64,000 nucleotides of DNA from Streptomyces sp. DSM 110735 (GTDB taxonomy: Bacteria > Actinomycetota > Actinomycetes > Streptomycetales > Streptomycetaceae), in assembly GCF_016482685.1 (NCBI RefSeq), contig NZ_JACYHF010000010.1:62001-126000 (forward strand), written 5' to 3'. The translations under genes and the position numbers were made by a program. This document shows positions 52,667 to 61,935 of this stretch, in pieces. A model generated the notes under the pieces. It was not told where the DNA came from. It did not search any database and saw nothing but the letters and a program-made list of their open reading frames with translations. Position 1 is the stretch's first letter. Each line of letters starts with the position of its first letter.

Positions 52667-55600
52667 GTGCCCGAACAGCCCCGCCGTCGTTCCATGCGAA
52701 GAGAGCGGCGAATACGGCCGCGATTCCGGACCGCTGCCATCGCGCTCGCTCTCCTGCTGCCCTTGTCCGCCACCGGCCCGGCGGCGCAACCCGCCGTGGC
52801 CGACGCGGGCTCCGGTACGCAGGGCTCGGCCACGCCCCCCGGGACCAAGCCCGCGCCGACGCTGCCCGAGGCCGACCCGGACGGGCCGCTGGGCACCACG
52901 CGCCCGGGCGACACCTCGGGGCTGTCGAAGGATCAGCAAGCGGCGCTGGCCACAGCCCAGAGCAAGGCAGCTTCCACAGGAAGCCCGGCCCAAGTTGACG
53001 CACTGACCACGGAAACCGCCGCGGTCCAGGCCAACCCGTCGGGCACCGTCACCTGGACCACCAGTCTCATGCCCCAGCGAGTCCGCCAGGACGGTTCCTG
53101 GGTGCCGGTCGACGCCACGCTCCGGCAGAACACCGACGGCAGCTACAGCCCCAAGGCCGCATCCGAACCACTGACCTTCTCGGGCGGCGGCACCGGCGCG
53201 CTGGTCTCCATGACCAGCGGCAAGGCTCAACTGTCCTTCTCCTGGCCCCAGGAGTTGCCGCAGCCGACCGTGTCCGGCGCCACGATCACCTACCCCGACG
53301 TCCTCGACGACGTGGATCTGCGACTGACCGCCAACCCCCTGGGCGGTTTCTCGGAACTGATCGTCGTCAAGACCGCGGCGGCGGCCGCGAATCCGGCTCT
53401 CGACACCCTGAAACTAACCACGCACGCCGTCGGTGTGAAGGTGTCCGACGACGGTCACGACAACCTCGAAGCAGCCACTCCGGCGGGGCAGGTGATGTTC
53501 AGCGCCCCTCAGCCGGTGATGTGGGACTCCACCACCGGCGGCATGACGACTGAACTCGTCAGCACCAGCTCGCACACGGAGGCCACGGGGTCCCCGGACG
53601 GCACCACCGACGACGGAACTCCCGGCATCGGCGCCAAGGTCGCCCGTGTCGCCGACGACGTCACCGGCTCAACCCTCTCACTGACTCCGGATCAGAAACT
53701 GCTCACCGGTTCGAGCACCCAATACCCCGTCTACATCGATCCCACCTGGAACCCGCACTACGCCTCCGGCGGCAAACAGCACTACATCGAGACCCAGCAG
53801 GGGTGCCCGTCGGCGAAGAACTACGACTCGACCCAGTACGGCGACCCCGGGGTCGGCTACAACGCCTGGTCCGGATGCATCGGCCTCGAGCGCTCGTACT
53901 TCCAGCTCGGCATCCCTTCGGCCGTCTGGAGCACCCACATCGTCTCCGCCACGGTGGATGCCAAGGAGAACTACTCGGCCAGCTGCAGCCTCTCCTCGGA
54001 CATCAAGCTCTACCTGTCCGGCTCCATCAGCTCGAAGACCACGTGGAACAACAAGCCGTCCCTGTCCAGCCTCCTGGCCACCAAGAGCTTCGGCCCGGCC
54101 TGCACCAGTGAGCCCTCCGGCGGTTTCTCGGTGACCTCCGCCATCGCGAAGAAGGCGGCCGCTCACGACTCCAGCTGGACCTTCGCCCTGGTCAACAGCC
54201 ATGACGACAGCGGCGACGGCGACTACTTCAAGCGCTTCGCCAACAACCCCTCGATGTCCATCGAGTACAACCACGTACCCGGCAAACCGGCGAGTCTGGC
54301 CGCCAAGTTCGGTACACACTCGGTCGGCTGCGGCACGTCCACCCCGTACCCGGTCATCGGCAAGACGCTCATCACCACGCCCCCCACCCTCAATGCCACC
54401 GTCAGCGACGGGGACAAGGACGATCTGGCCGCGACCTACAAGTACTGGGGCAACAGCGGTTCGGCCACCACGACCACCAGCGCCACCGTCGCCAGTGGGG
54501 CCAACGCTCCCAAACAACTGTCCGCCGGCTTCATGAGCGGGCTGAAGAGCGGCGACACCGTTGGCTGGAACGTCACGTCCAGCGACGGCAAGGACACCAG
54601 CGCGGCCTCGTCCAGCTGCCACTTCACCGTCGACCTCACCGCTCCCGCACCACCGACGGTCACGAACACCGACGGTCTCTACCCCGAGGACACGGCGGGC
54701 ATCACGGGCGCGGGGGTCTCGGGCAAGTTCAAGTTCAGCACCGACAGCGCGACCAAGTTCCTGTACAACCTGGACGCCAGCCCGCCCACCTCGAACACGC
54801 CGAGCGCCGAGACGGTCACGGCCTCGGGCAACGCCGCGACGATCACGCTCACTCCCACCGCGCCGGGAACGCACACGCTGTACGTGTACGCCATCGACTC
54901 GGCAGGCAACGTCTCCGCTCAGGAGCAGTACCAGTTCACGGCATTGGGTCACGCCGGAAAGACGTACGCCGGCCTCAAGGACGCCTTCAACAACACCGCG
55001 GTCACGGACGACCACGCCCAGGACGCGGCAGATGCCGACGGCGTCGGCGCAACCGTGTCCCTCCAGGATCTCAAGGCCGCGGGATGGCAGCCCAACGGCA
55101 AGATCACCGTGGACGGCGCCACCTTCACACTGCCCAACTTCGGTTCCGCCTCCGGCGACAACGTGATGGCCGCCAACCAGACAATCCAGATGAACGGCAG
55201 CGGCCGGGCGCTGGTCTTCCTCGGCTTCTCCACCTACGGCTTCGTCGCCTCGCAGCGCGATGACGACGACTTCACCAGTCCCGTCGTACCCGACGGCACC
55301 TCCGTCGGCGACGGCGAATGCACCCTCGGCAACGGTCAGTACGAGGACTGCCAGGCGGGCGGCCCCAGCGGTGCGATCACCTACGCGGACGGCAGTGATC
55401 CGCAGACGTATCACCTCAACGTCCCCGACTGGGTGTACGGCTCCAACTCCCTTGCCGCCGTCACCCTCCCGCACCGCAACCACACCAACGGTTCCCAGGA
55501 GACCCGCAGCGCGAACATCTACGCCTTCGCCGTCCCCCTCAAGGCAGGCGCTCCCATCAGTTCGGTAACGCTCCCGGACCTGACGGATGCCGCACGCAAG

Positions 55601-56869
55601 TACGTGCCTGGTCTGCACATCATGGGCCTGGCCATCCGAGACACCGGCACGGCGCCCGGCGGCAGCAAGTGGACCGGCGCCTGGAGCTCCCCCGACGAGG
55701 GTGCCTTCAACTACGAGAGCACCGACTACAAGGACCAGACCTTCCGCATCGCCGCCACCCCGAGCGTGAGCGGATCGCATGTCCGCATCCGTCTGTCGAA
55801 CGCTCTCGGCCGCACACCGCTGACCATCGACCACACCACGATCGCCACCCAGTCCTCCGGTGCCGCCCCGACCGCGGTGCCCACTGACCTCACCTTCAAC
55901 TCGGGCAGCCGAAGCGTCACCATTCCCGTCGGGGGTGAGGTCTACAGCGACCCGATCGGCTTCGCCGCGAGCGCCGGCGTACCCGTCCTGATCAGCCTGC
56001 ATCTCTCCAACAACGTGCCCTATCTCGTGCAGCACAGCTGGGCCGGCTCGGCCACCGAGTACGTCAGCGCCGTCGGCGCCGGGGACCACACCGCCGACAC
56101 CGGCACCGGTGCCTTCACCGGCACGGGGACGTTCTGGGGCTGGTTCACCAACGTCCTCACCGGGATCGACGTCACCACCAGCGGCGATCAGCCCACCGTC
56201 GCCGTACTCGGCGACCAGCTCGTAGACGCCTTCGCCGACGGCACCACCCCGGGGCTGAGCACCCCCCGTCTCGCCGACGACCTCGCCACCGCCCTTCAGA
56301 ACAACGATCAGGGCGTTCCCGACTACGGCGTCGTCGCGTCCGGCATCGAAAACAACCGTCTCGCCGCCGACCAGAGCGACCGGGGCGGCCCGGCCGTACT
56401 GACCCGTCTCGACCGTGACGTTCTCGACCTGCCCGGCATCACCACCGTGGTCGTCGACGAGGGCCTGAAGGACATCGTGGCGGGCACCGACGACACCACC
56501 CTGGAGGAGTCGTACGGGCTCCTGCGCGACCAGCTCAAGGCGTGGGGCCTCAAGACGGTCTTCACCACCCTCACCCCGTGCGACGGCTATGCCCCCTGCA
56601 CCGCCGCCGTCGACGGCAACAGGGGCGACGCCAACACCTGGATCACCGATCAGGTCGACTTCACGACGCCCACCGTGAGCTATGTCGACGCGGAGTCGGC
56701 CGTGGCGGTCCCGGACCCGGCGAGCACCACGGACCCACCCTCCCTCAAGCTGAACAGCGACCCGGCCCCCTTCGACTCGGACACCGGAGACCACGTCAAC
56801 CTCACGTCGGACGGCTACAAGGCCATCAGCGACAGCTTCGACCTGACCACCCTCGGGCCCGACATGTAG
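52667..56869 (+). CDS. Large secreted DNRLRE-type protein with degenerate SGNH domain
   Basis: 1400 residues from GTG 52667; signal peptide within the first 50 residues (AAIALALLLPLSATGPAAQPAVA). The N-terminal half has a DNRLRE-like module (QHYIETQQGCPSAKNYDSTQ, IGLERSYFQLGIP) and Ig/FN3-like stretches (VDLTAPAPPTVTNTDG). The C-terminal 250 residues follow SGNH-hydrolase blocks, but block I is LGDQLVDAF instead of GDS and block III GLKD instead of GxND; the final DHVNLTSDGY retains the His. Probably an inactive or adhesive domain. Divergent from rhs. Confidence 0.75.
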   Translation: MPEQPRRRSMRRERRIRPRFRTAAIALALLLPLSATGPAAQPAVADAGSGTQGSATPPGTKPAPTLPEADPDGPLGTTRPGDTSGLSKDQQAALATAQSKAASTGSPAQVDALTTETAAVQANPSGTVTWTTSLMPQRVRQDGSWVPVDATLRQNTDGSYSPKAASEPLTFSGGGTGALVSMTSGKAQLSFSWPQELPQPTVSGATITYPDVLDDVDLRLTANPLGGFSELIVVKTAAAAANPALDTLKLTTHAVGVKVSDDGHDNLEAATPAGQVMFSAPQPVMWDSTTGGMTTELVSTSSHTEATGSPDGTTDDGTPGIGAKVARVADDVTGSTLSLTPDQKLLTGSSTQYPVYIDPTWNPHYASGGKQHYIETQQGCPSAKNYDSTQYGDPGVGYNAWSGCIGLERSYFQLGIPSAVWSTHIVSATVDAKENYSASCSLSSDIKLYLSGSISSKTTWNNKPSLSSLLATKSFGPACTSEPSGGFSVTSAIAKKAAAHDSSWTFALVNSHDDSGDGDYFKRFANNPSMSIEYNHVPGKPASLAAKFGTHSVGCGTSTPYPVIGKTLITTPPTLNATVSDGDKDDLAATYKYWGNSGSATTTTSATVASGANAPKQLSAGFMSGLKSGDTVGWNVTSSDGKDTSAASSSCHFTVDLTAPAPPTVTNTDGLYPEDTAGITGAGVSGKFKFSTDSATKFLYNLDASPPTSNTPSAETVTASGNAATITLTPTAPGTHTLYVYAIDSAGNVSAQEQYQFTALGHAGKTYAGLKDAFNNTAVTDDHAQDAADADGVGATVSLQDLKAAGWQPNGKITVDGATFTLPNFGSASGDNVMAANQTIQMNGSGRALVFLGFSTYGFVASQRDDDDFTSPVVPDGTSVGDGECTLGNGQYEDCQAGGPSGAITYADGSDPQTYHLNVPDWVYGSNSLAAVTLPHRNHTNGSQETRSANIYAFAVPLKAGAPISSVTLPDLTDAARKYVPGLHIMGLAIRDTGTAPGGSKWTGAWSSPDEGAFNYESTDYKDQTFRIAATPSVSGSHVRIRLSNALGRTPLTIDHTTIATQSSGAAPTAVPTDLTFNSGSRSVTIPVGGEVYSDPIGFAASAGVPVLISLHLSNNVPYLVQHSWAGSATEYVSAVGAGDHTADTGTGAFTGTGTFWGWFTNVLTGIDVTTSGDQPTVAVLGDQLVDAFADGTTPGLSTPRLADDLATALQNNDQGVPDYGVVASGIENNRLAADQSDRGGPAVLTRLDRDVLDLPGITTVVVDEGLKDIVAGTDDTTLEESYGLLRDQLKAWGLKTVFTTLTPCDGYAPCTAAVDGNRGDANTWITDQVDFTTPTVSYVDAESAVAVPDPASTTDPPSLKLNSDPAPFDSDTGDHVNLTSDGYKAISDSFDLTTLGPDM

Positions 56870-57260
56870 GCAAGCACAGTCCATGACGGGGGCCGAGCTG
56901 AACGCGCTCCTGGAACGGGCCGAGGCGGAGCTCGAAAGAACTCTGGCTTCGGGTGAACTCACTCGTCCGCAGGCGCGGGGCGGCCGATGTCTGTCGTTCC
57001 AGGCATGCGCGTCAGTCCCGAGGGAATCGATCCCAAGGCAGAGAGGGGGGAAGCCCACGGCATCACGCTGAACGCGGGCGCCTTCGACGGATCACCTTTG
57101 TTCCACTGAGTCATCGCGGTGGCGCACATGACCGAGCTCGAAGGAGGCGCCGCGACAAGCGTCCGGCGCGACCGCGCGATGACCGCCGCGCCCTTGCGTG
57201 CATACGGGACAATGGACGGTGGCCCACCCCGAGGGGGGCCGGAAACGTAGAGGAGGAGAT
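56870..57260. other. Interval with fragments of a possible small gene
   Basis: A frame from ATG 56883 (MTGAELNALLERAEAELERT) has protein-like codon use for about 30 residues, then decays; in another frame ATG 56987 continues to a natural-looking end, AFDGSPLFH, with a stop at 57107. The two could be one frameshifted small gene. No ribosome site supports either. The rest holds the promoter of the gene at 57261. Confidence 0.3.
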
Positions 57261-57638
57261 GTGGACATGGCGGAGCCCACGCCGCGTCGGAACGAACCGC
57301 GGCTACGCCCCGCGCCCCTGCTCTTCGAGCCCGCCGAGGCGGCGGCAGACCCGGAGCACTTCTTCGACCTGGAGTCGATCGAGGACCCGAGGACGCTGCT
57401 GACCCGGGCGACGGAGCTGACCCAGGCGTTCCGCGCGGCGGCCGACCGCGCGATGGAGTTCCAGGCGATCGCGGCGGCGCAGCTCGCCGACCCGCGCCGG
57501 TTCGACCGGCTGACCTCGGCGGACCTCGCCGAGCGCGCGGAGTGGACCGAGGACTATGCCCGGAGAATGGTGGAGTTCGGGCGGGATCTGATGCGCGGGG
57601 CGGAGACGGAGGGGCGTACGCCCGTCGACCCGCGCTGA
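57261..57638 (+). CDS. Conserved hypothetical protein
   Basis: A 125-residue, mostly helical acidic protein. AGGAGG at 57251-57256 precedes GTG 57261 by four bases; ATG 57267 is the alternative. It contains FDLESIEDPRTLLTRATELT and AADRAMEFQAIAAAQL, ending TEGRTPVDPR. No family is recognised and no catalytic residues are evident; a cytosolic regulatory or structural role is possible. Confidence 0.65.
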   Translation: MDMAEPTPRRNEPRLRPAPLLFEPAEAAADPEHFFDLESIEDPRTLLTRATELTQAFRAAADRAMEFQAIAAAQLADPRRFDRLTSADLAERAEWTEDYARRMVEFGRDLMRGAETEGRTPVDPR

Positions 57639-57744
57639 CGCCGCCGACGCCATCCGTGTCCGACCCGTCTGGCATATGCCGAGCGGGCAAGATACCCCCT
57701 CCCGCACCGCCCTGTCCCTATTTTCCGCAACCCAGGGGAAGCGG

Positions 57745-58344
57745 ATGCTCACCGGCGGTAGACCTGTCGGTATGAGCAGCGCACCGAACGTCACCGCAGC
57801 CACCGCCGACGGCGCCGCCTGGCTCGCCTCCGCCGGAACGTATCCGCGCAGCACGCTCGCCCTGTGGGAGGAGCGTCCGGGCGCCCCGGTGGTGCTGCCC
57901 TGCGGGAGCGTCTTCGACGTGGTGAGCGCCCCGGCGATCTTCGGCCGGCGGATGCTGGACCGGCTGTGGGGCGAGGGTCCGGGTTCGGGTCCGGTCGCGG
58001 TGCACCGGGGACGGACGCTGCTGTTCACCGCGCCGGGCACGGCTCAGCGGCTGCCCTCCCTGCTGACCTGGGAGGAGTGGGGTCCGCGCACCCACGCCGT
58101 ACCGCCGCTGCTGTGTCACGGCACCGGGGACGCGGTGACCGTCCCGGCGCTGTACGGCGAGGACCCCGCGGGCCCGGCGGGCTCGCGCTGGCTGGTCGCG
58201 CCGGACACCCGGCAGCCGTGGCTGCCGGGACCCGAGGTGGTGCTCTGGGCGGCGGTCCGGGCGGCCCGCGCGGCGGTGCGGATATCGATTTTTCCTCCCG
58301 CCGACCAGGATGCTAAGGTCTACGACGTCAGCAGGCGCCGCTAG
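57745..58344 (+). CDS. Hypothetical primase/polymerase-related protein overlapping tRNA-Lys
   Basis: A 199-residue protein. ATG 57745 has GGGGAAG upstream; ATG 57772 is weaker. The sequence APVVLPCGSVFDVVSAPAIFGRRML and SRWLVAPDTRQPWLPGPEVV resembles the short actinobacterial proteins related to the bifunctional primase/polymerase N-domain. The TAG stop (58342-58344) lies inside tRNA-Lys, so the last ten bases of the frame are also tRNA and the last 20 codons cross the tRNA promoter. Confidence 0.7.
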   Translation: MLTGGRPVGMSSAPNVTAATADGAAWLASAGTYPRSTLALWEERPGAPVVLPCGSVFDVVSAPAIFGRRMLDRLWGEGPGSGPVAVHRGRTLLFTAPGTAQRLPSLLTWEEWGPRTHAVPPLLCHGTGDAVTVPALYGEDPAGPAGSRWLVAPDTRQPWLPGPEVVLWAAVRAARAAVRISIFPPADQDAKVYDVSRRR

Positions 58345-58408
58345 CTCAGTTGGTTAGAGCAGCTGACTCTTAATCAGCGGGTCCGGGGTTCGAGTCCCTG
58401 GCGGCGCA
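58335..58408 (+). tRNA. tRNA-Lys (anticodon CTT)
   Basis: Acceptor GCGCCGC (58335-58341) pairs with GCGGCGC (58401-58407), discriminator A 58408. The anticodon stem is 58362-58378 with CTT at 58369-58371; the T-arm contains GGTTCGAGTCC. CCA is not encoded. Confidence 0.97.
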
Positions 58409-58415
58409 CAGACAA

Positions 58416-58451
58416 CGGTCAGGCCCCTCGCGCGAGCGGGGGGCCTGACCG
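58416..58451. terminator. Terminator after tRNA-Lys
   Basis: A 16-bp stem with one G-T pair (58416-58431 with 58436-58451) closed by the GNRA loop GCGA. It also lies at the end of the convergent metalloprotease gene. Confidence 0.85.
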
Positions 58452-58482
58452 CGTTCCGGCATCCCTTGCGCGGACCTGTCCC

Positions 58483-59736
58483 TCACCCTGTCACGCCCGG
58501 CGTGATGGAGACCGTCCACGCCCCGGACGCCGTCCGCTCCTCCACCTCCACCTTCACGCCGTCCCCCGGCACGGTGAAGCTCTCCCCCGCCGTGAGCGGG
58601 GCGTCGGCGAGCGGCGGGTAGACGGAGTTCTCCCAGCAGGCCGAGCTGTGCGGATGGGTGTCGATCACCTGGACGGGTCCGTCGCCGGACTCGGCGCGGG
58701 AGCGGACGCGGTAGACGAGGACGCCCTCCCGGCAGCCGGAGTCGTCGTTCCCGGCGGAGGCGCGCGCCTCGAAGGCGAGCGCGCTGTCCGGTCCGGTGCG
58801 CACGACCGCGAGCTTCGTACCGCGCCCGAGCCCGAAGGCGGGGGCTCCCGCCGCACCCGGCACCGTCACCCCGGGTCCTGCCTCCAGCGGCTCCAGCGTG
58901 AGCCGGGTCGGACCGGTGCCCCGTACGCAGGTCACCTGGCGCGGGCCGAGCCAGCCCAGCCGCCACTTGTGCCAGGCGAACAGGTCGGGGGAGAGACCGA
59001 ACTGGCTGCCCATCAGGTCCCAGTCACCCACATAGGTGTCCCAGTCGCCCTTGTTGTCCAGCGGGCGGTGGTAGAGGTCGGGCAGGTCGAAGACGTGGCC
59101 GGTCTCGTGGGCGAGGACCAGCCGGTCCGGCGGATGCTGCTCGAAGACGGTGACGACCCGGCGTACGTCCTTGCCGTCCAGCCGGACGGGCGTGTCCAGG
59201 TTGACGACCTTCGTCGCGTCCGAGTCCACGCCGGGCGCGTCCGGGTCGGCGACGAGGTAGACGACGTCGTAGCGGGAGAAGTCCACCGCCTTGTCGGCGA
59301 CGGTGAACGCGTCGCGCAGATAGGCGGACCGGTCGGCGGCGGCCCAGTCGCGCTTCATGGCGTACGACGTGGAGGGGCGCGGCATCCGCAGCCAGCGGTT
59401 CACGGGGTGCGGGCGCAGGGTGAAGCGGCCGTAGGAGGCGCGGGTGTAGAAGTCGCTGGTCTCCGGGAAGTGGTCGGCCGTCAACTGCGCCGGAGTGGTG
59501 CGCGGGACGGCGTCCGGGAAGGACAGGAAGACCAGGACGGCGTTCCGGGTGCCGAGGGGGCGGGCGTAGGCGGGGTTCCAGGTGTCCGCGCCCTCCGAGT
59601 GGTGGGCGGTGGTGCGGTGCAGGGCGCAGGGCGCGGTGGAGAAGGGTTCGGCGACGGAGGGACCGCCGAGGATCGAGGTCGCGGCGAGCGCCGACATCGT
59701 GGTGGCCACGGCGGCGGCACTGCGCAGCTTGGGCAC
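58483..59736 (-). CDS. Secreted M6-type metalloprotease
   Basis: A 417-residue extracellular protease of the M6 (immune inhibitor A) family. The signal peptide occupies about 1-29. Zinc motif HETGHVFDLPDLYH (HExxHxxxxxD) is in the middle, followed by GDWDLMGSQFG, the M6 Met-turn region. A C-terminal beta domain follows (about 275-417). Probably degrades extracellular proteins. Convergent with tRNA-Lys and divergent from cdgA. Confidence 0.9.
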   Translation of the reverse strand: MPKLRSAAAVATTMSALAATSILGGPSVAEPFSTAPCALHRTTAHHSEGADTWNPAYARPLGTRNAVLVFLSFPDAVPRTTPAQLTADHFPETSDFYTRASYGRFTLRPHPVNRWLRMPRPSTSYAMKRDWAAADRSAYLRDAFTVADKAVDFSRYDVVYLVADPDAPGVDSDATKVVNLDTPVRLDGKDVRRVVTVFEQHPPDRLVLAHETGHVFDLPDLYHRPLDNKGDWDTYVGDWDLMGSQFGLSPDLFAWHKWRLGWLGPRQVTCVRGTGPTRLTLEPLEAGPGVTVPGAAGAPAFGLGRGTKLAVVRTGPDSALAFEARASAGNDDSGCREGVLVYRVRSRAESGDGPVQVIDTHPHSSACWENSVYPPLADAPLTAGESFTVPGDGVKVEVEERTASGAWTVSITPGVTG

Positions 59737-59878
59737 GGACAGACCTCCGGACGCGGTTCAGGGGACACCGAATCCAGCCTGTGGCGGTTTGTCAGAAGAT
59801 GCCCTGTTTATCTGAACCGGAAGGGTGAGTGCGCCCGTTCGTGCGCCGGTGTGCACCGGCGGACGACACCCCGAATCA

Positions 59879-59893
59879 CTCACGCAACGTCAC
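59879..59893. promoter_or_regulatory. BldD-like box upstream of cdgA
   Basis: CTCACGCAACGTCAC fits the BldD consensus nTnACnC(A/T)GnGTnAn except for A in place of the central G. It stands 180 bases before the start at 60073, in a 336-base gap (59737-60072). From the literature, cdgA of S. coelicolor is a BldD target. The rest of the gap shows no other clear signal. Confidence 0.65.
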
Positions 59894-60072
59894 AACCGGT
59901 CGGAGCCCTGAAGAACCCGTCCAGGTGCGAGCAGAAACGATCTGTCGGAACGTGGGGTCCGCCGGGGACACTGAAGACCGGCTGGAAGGCCCCGGTACCA
60001 GCCTCTATGATCGGCACACTTTCCGGCACGGACAACGACGGACAACGATCGAGTGCACTGCGGGAGCGAGCG

Positions 60073-61908
60073 GTGAGCGGAACGTCCGAAGGGCCGACGC
60101 CCGCGGCAGACCTCGACCGGTCAGCCGTCACAGACAGTGACTACATGACCTATCGGCGCGTCTTCGCGGCCGCCCCGCTCGCCATGGCCCTCGTGGACGG
60201 CGACGGGCTCGTGGTCAGCGCGAACACCGCCCTGGGCCGCCTTCTCGGCACCGACGCGGAGACCCTGACGGGCCGTCCGGCAGCCGATCTGACCGGCCTG
60301 ACCACCGACGCCCGCGCCTGGCACGCCTACCGCGAGGTGCTGCGCGGGCGCCGCGCCCGGCTGCGCTGCACCCGGCGCCTGAAACACCCCGACGGCACGG
60401 CGGTGTGGGCGCGGATCACCGTCGCCCCGCTGGCCGACGGCCGTCCGGGTGTCCTGCTGTCGCTCACCGACATCAGCGCCCGCCGCGAACTCCAGGCCCG
60501 GATACGGCATCTGCGGATGCACGACCCGGTGACCCGGCTGCCCAACCGCACGCTGTTCTTCGAGCGGCTGTCGGCGGCGCTGGAGACCGAGCCCGGCGAG
60601 TCGGGCGGCACCGGGCGGATCGGGCTGTGCCATCTGGACATCGACGGTTTCAAGGCGGTCAACGACACCCACGGCCACCGCGTCGGCGACCGGCTGCTCG
60701 CCGCCGTGGCCGAGCGGCTGACCCGGGTGGCCACCGAGTGCGGCCAGGGGCGCGCCGGTACGCCGCTGGTGGCGCGGCTCGGCGGCGACGAGTTCGCGCT
60801 GCTCGTGGAGGACTCCACCGGCACCGACCAGCTCTCCGACCTCGCCAGGTCCGCGCTGAACGCCTTGGAGGAGCCCTTCGACCTGGGCGGTCGGCGGCTG
60901 AACCTGACCGCCTCCGTCGGCGTCGTCGAACGGCACGCCGCCGGGACCACCGCGACCGGTCTGATGCAGGCGGCCGACACCACGCTGTACTGGGCGAAGA
61001 CCGACGGCAAGGCGCGCTGGACCCTGTTCGACCCCGAGCGCAACGCGCACCTCATGACCCGTCAGGCGCTCACCTCCGCGCTGCGCCCCGCCATCGAGCG
61101 CGGCGAGTTCGCCCTGGAGTACCAGCCACTGGTCGGCATGGAGGACGGCTCGCTCAGCGGAGTGGAGGCGCTGATCCGCTGGCACCACCCGCAGTTCGGC
61201 ACCCTGACGCCGAATCGGTTCATCGGTCTGGCCGAGGAGGACGGCTCGATCGTGCCGCTCGGCCGCTGGGCGCTGGCCACCGCCTGCCGCCAGGCCAGGC
61301 AGTGGCAGCTCGACCATCCGGGCGAGCCGCCCATCTTCGTCAGCGTGAACGTCGCCGTGCGCCAGGTGTGGGACTCCGACCTGGTCACGGACGTGGCGAC
61401 GGTCCTCGCCGAGACCGGTCTCGCCCCGCATCTGCTCCAGTTGGAGCTGACCGAGTCCGCCGTGATGGGTTCGGCCGGACGGCCCATCCAGGCGCTCCAG
61501 GCGCTCAGTGACATGGGCGTGCGCATCGCCATCGACGACTTCGGCACCGGCTACTCGAACCTCGCCTACCTCAGCCGACTGCCGGTGTCCGTGCTCAAGC
61601 TGGACGGCTCCTTCGTGCGCGGCTTCCAGTACGAGGGCGAGCGCGACACCTCGGCCACGCCCGCCAACCCCGCCGACGAGGTGATCGTGGAGGCGATGAT
61701 CCAGCTCGCGCACCGGCTCGGGCTGACCGTCACCGCCGAGTGCGTGGAGACCTCGGCGCAGGCGACGAGGCTGCGCAGGATCGGCTGCGACACCGGGCAG
61801 GGCTGGCTCTACTCCCGCCCGGTGCCGCCGGAGGGCATCTCCGAGCTGCTCGGGGTGCGGTCCTGTGCGGCGGGACCGTCGCACGCCGCCCCGCCGCTCG
61901 GCACGTAG
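60073..61908 (+). CDS. cdgA: CdgA-like PAS-GGDEF-EAL c-di-GMP enzyme
   Basis: 611 residues from GTG 60073, which has GGGAG upstream (ATG 60007 is an alternative). A PAS domain (about 20-140; FAAAPLAMALVDGDGLVVSAN), GGDEF domain with intact GGDEF at 237-241 (ARLGGDEFALLVED) and EAL domain with EAL at 365-367 (GVEALIRWHH) and DFGTGYSNLAYL. Both catalytic signatures are complete, so it could make and break c-di-GMP. By position and architecture it matches CdgA (SCO2817). c-di-GMP drives BldD dimerisation, so the BldD-like box would close a feedback loop. Confidence 0.9.
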   Translation: MSGTSEGPTPAADLDRSAVTDSDYMTYRRVFAAAPLAMALVDGDGLVVSANTALGRLLGTDAETLTGRPAADLTGLTTDARAWHAYREVLRGRRARLRCTRRLKHPDGTAVWARITVAPLADGRPGVLLSLTDISARRELQARIRHLRMHDPVTRLPNRTLFFERLSAALETEPGESGGTGRIGLCHLDIDGFKAVNDTHGHRVGDRLLAAVAERLTRVATECGQGRAGTPLVARLGGDEFALLVEDSTGTDQLSDLARSALNALEEPFDLGGRRLNLTASVGVVERHAAGTTATGLMQAADTTLYWAKTDGKARWTLFDPERNAHLMTRQALTSALRPAIERGEFALEYQPLVGMEDGSLSGVEALIRWHHPQFGTLTPNRFIGLAEEDGSIVPLGRWALATACRQARQWQLDHPGEPPIFVSVNVAVRQVWDSDLVTDVATVLAETGLAPHLLQLELTESAVMGSAGRPIQALQALSDMGVRIAIDDFGTGYSNLAYLSRLPVSVLKLDGSFVRGFQYEGERDTSATPANPADEVIVEAMIQLAHRLGLTVTAECVETSAQATRLRRIGCDTGQGWLYSRPVPPEGISELLGVRSCAAGPSHAAPPLGT

Positions 61909-61935
61909 GAGCGCCTGCGCGGCGGGCAGGGGTTC

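Noticed and set aside
53678..57058. 1126-codon minus-strand frame over the large secreted protein gene
   Set aside because: Shadow of the plus-strand gene, which has a signal peptide and recognisable modules.
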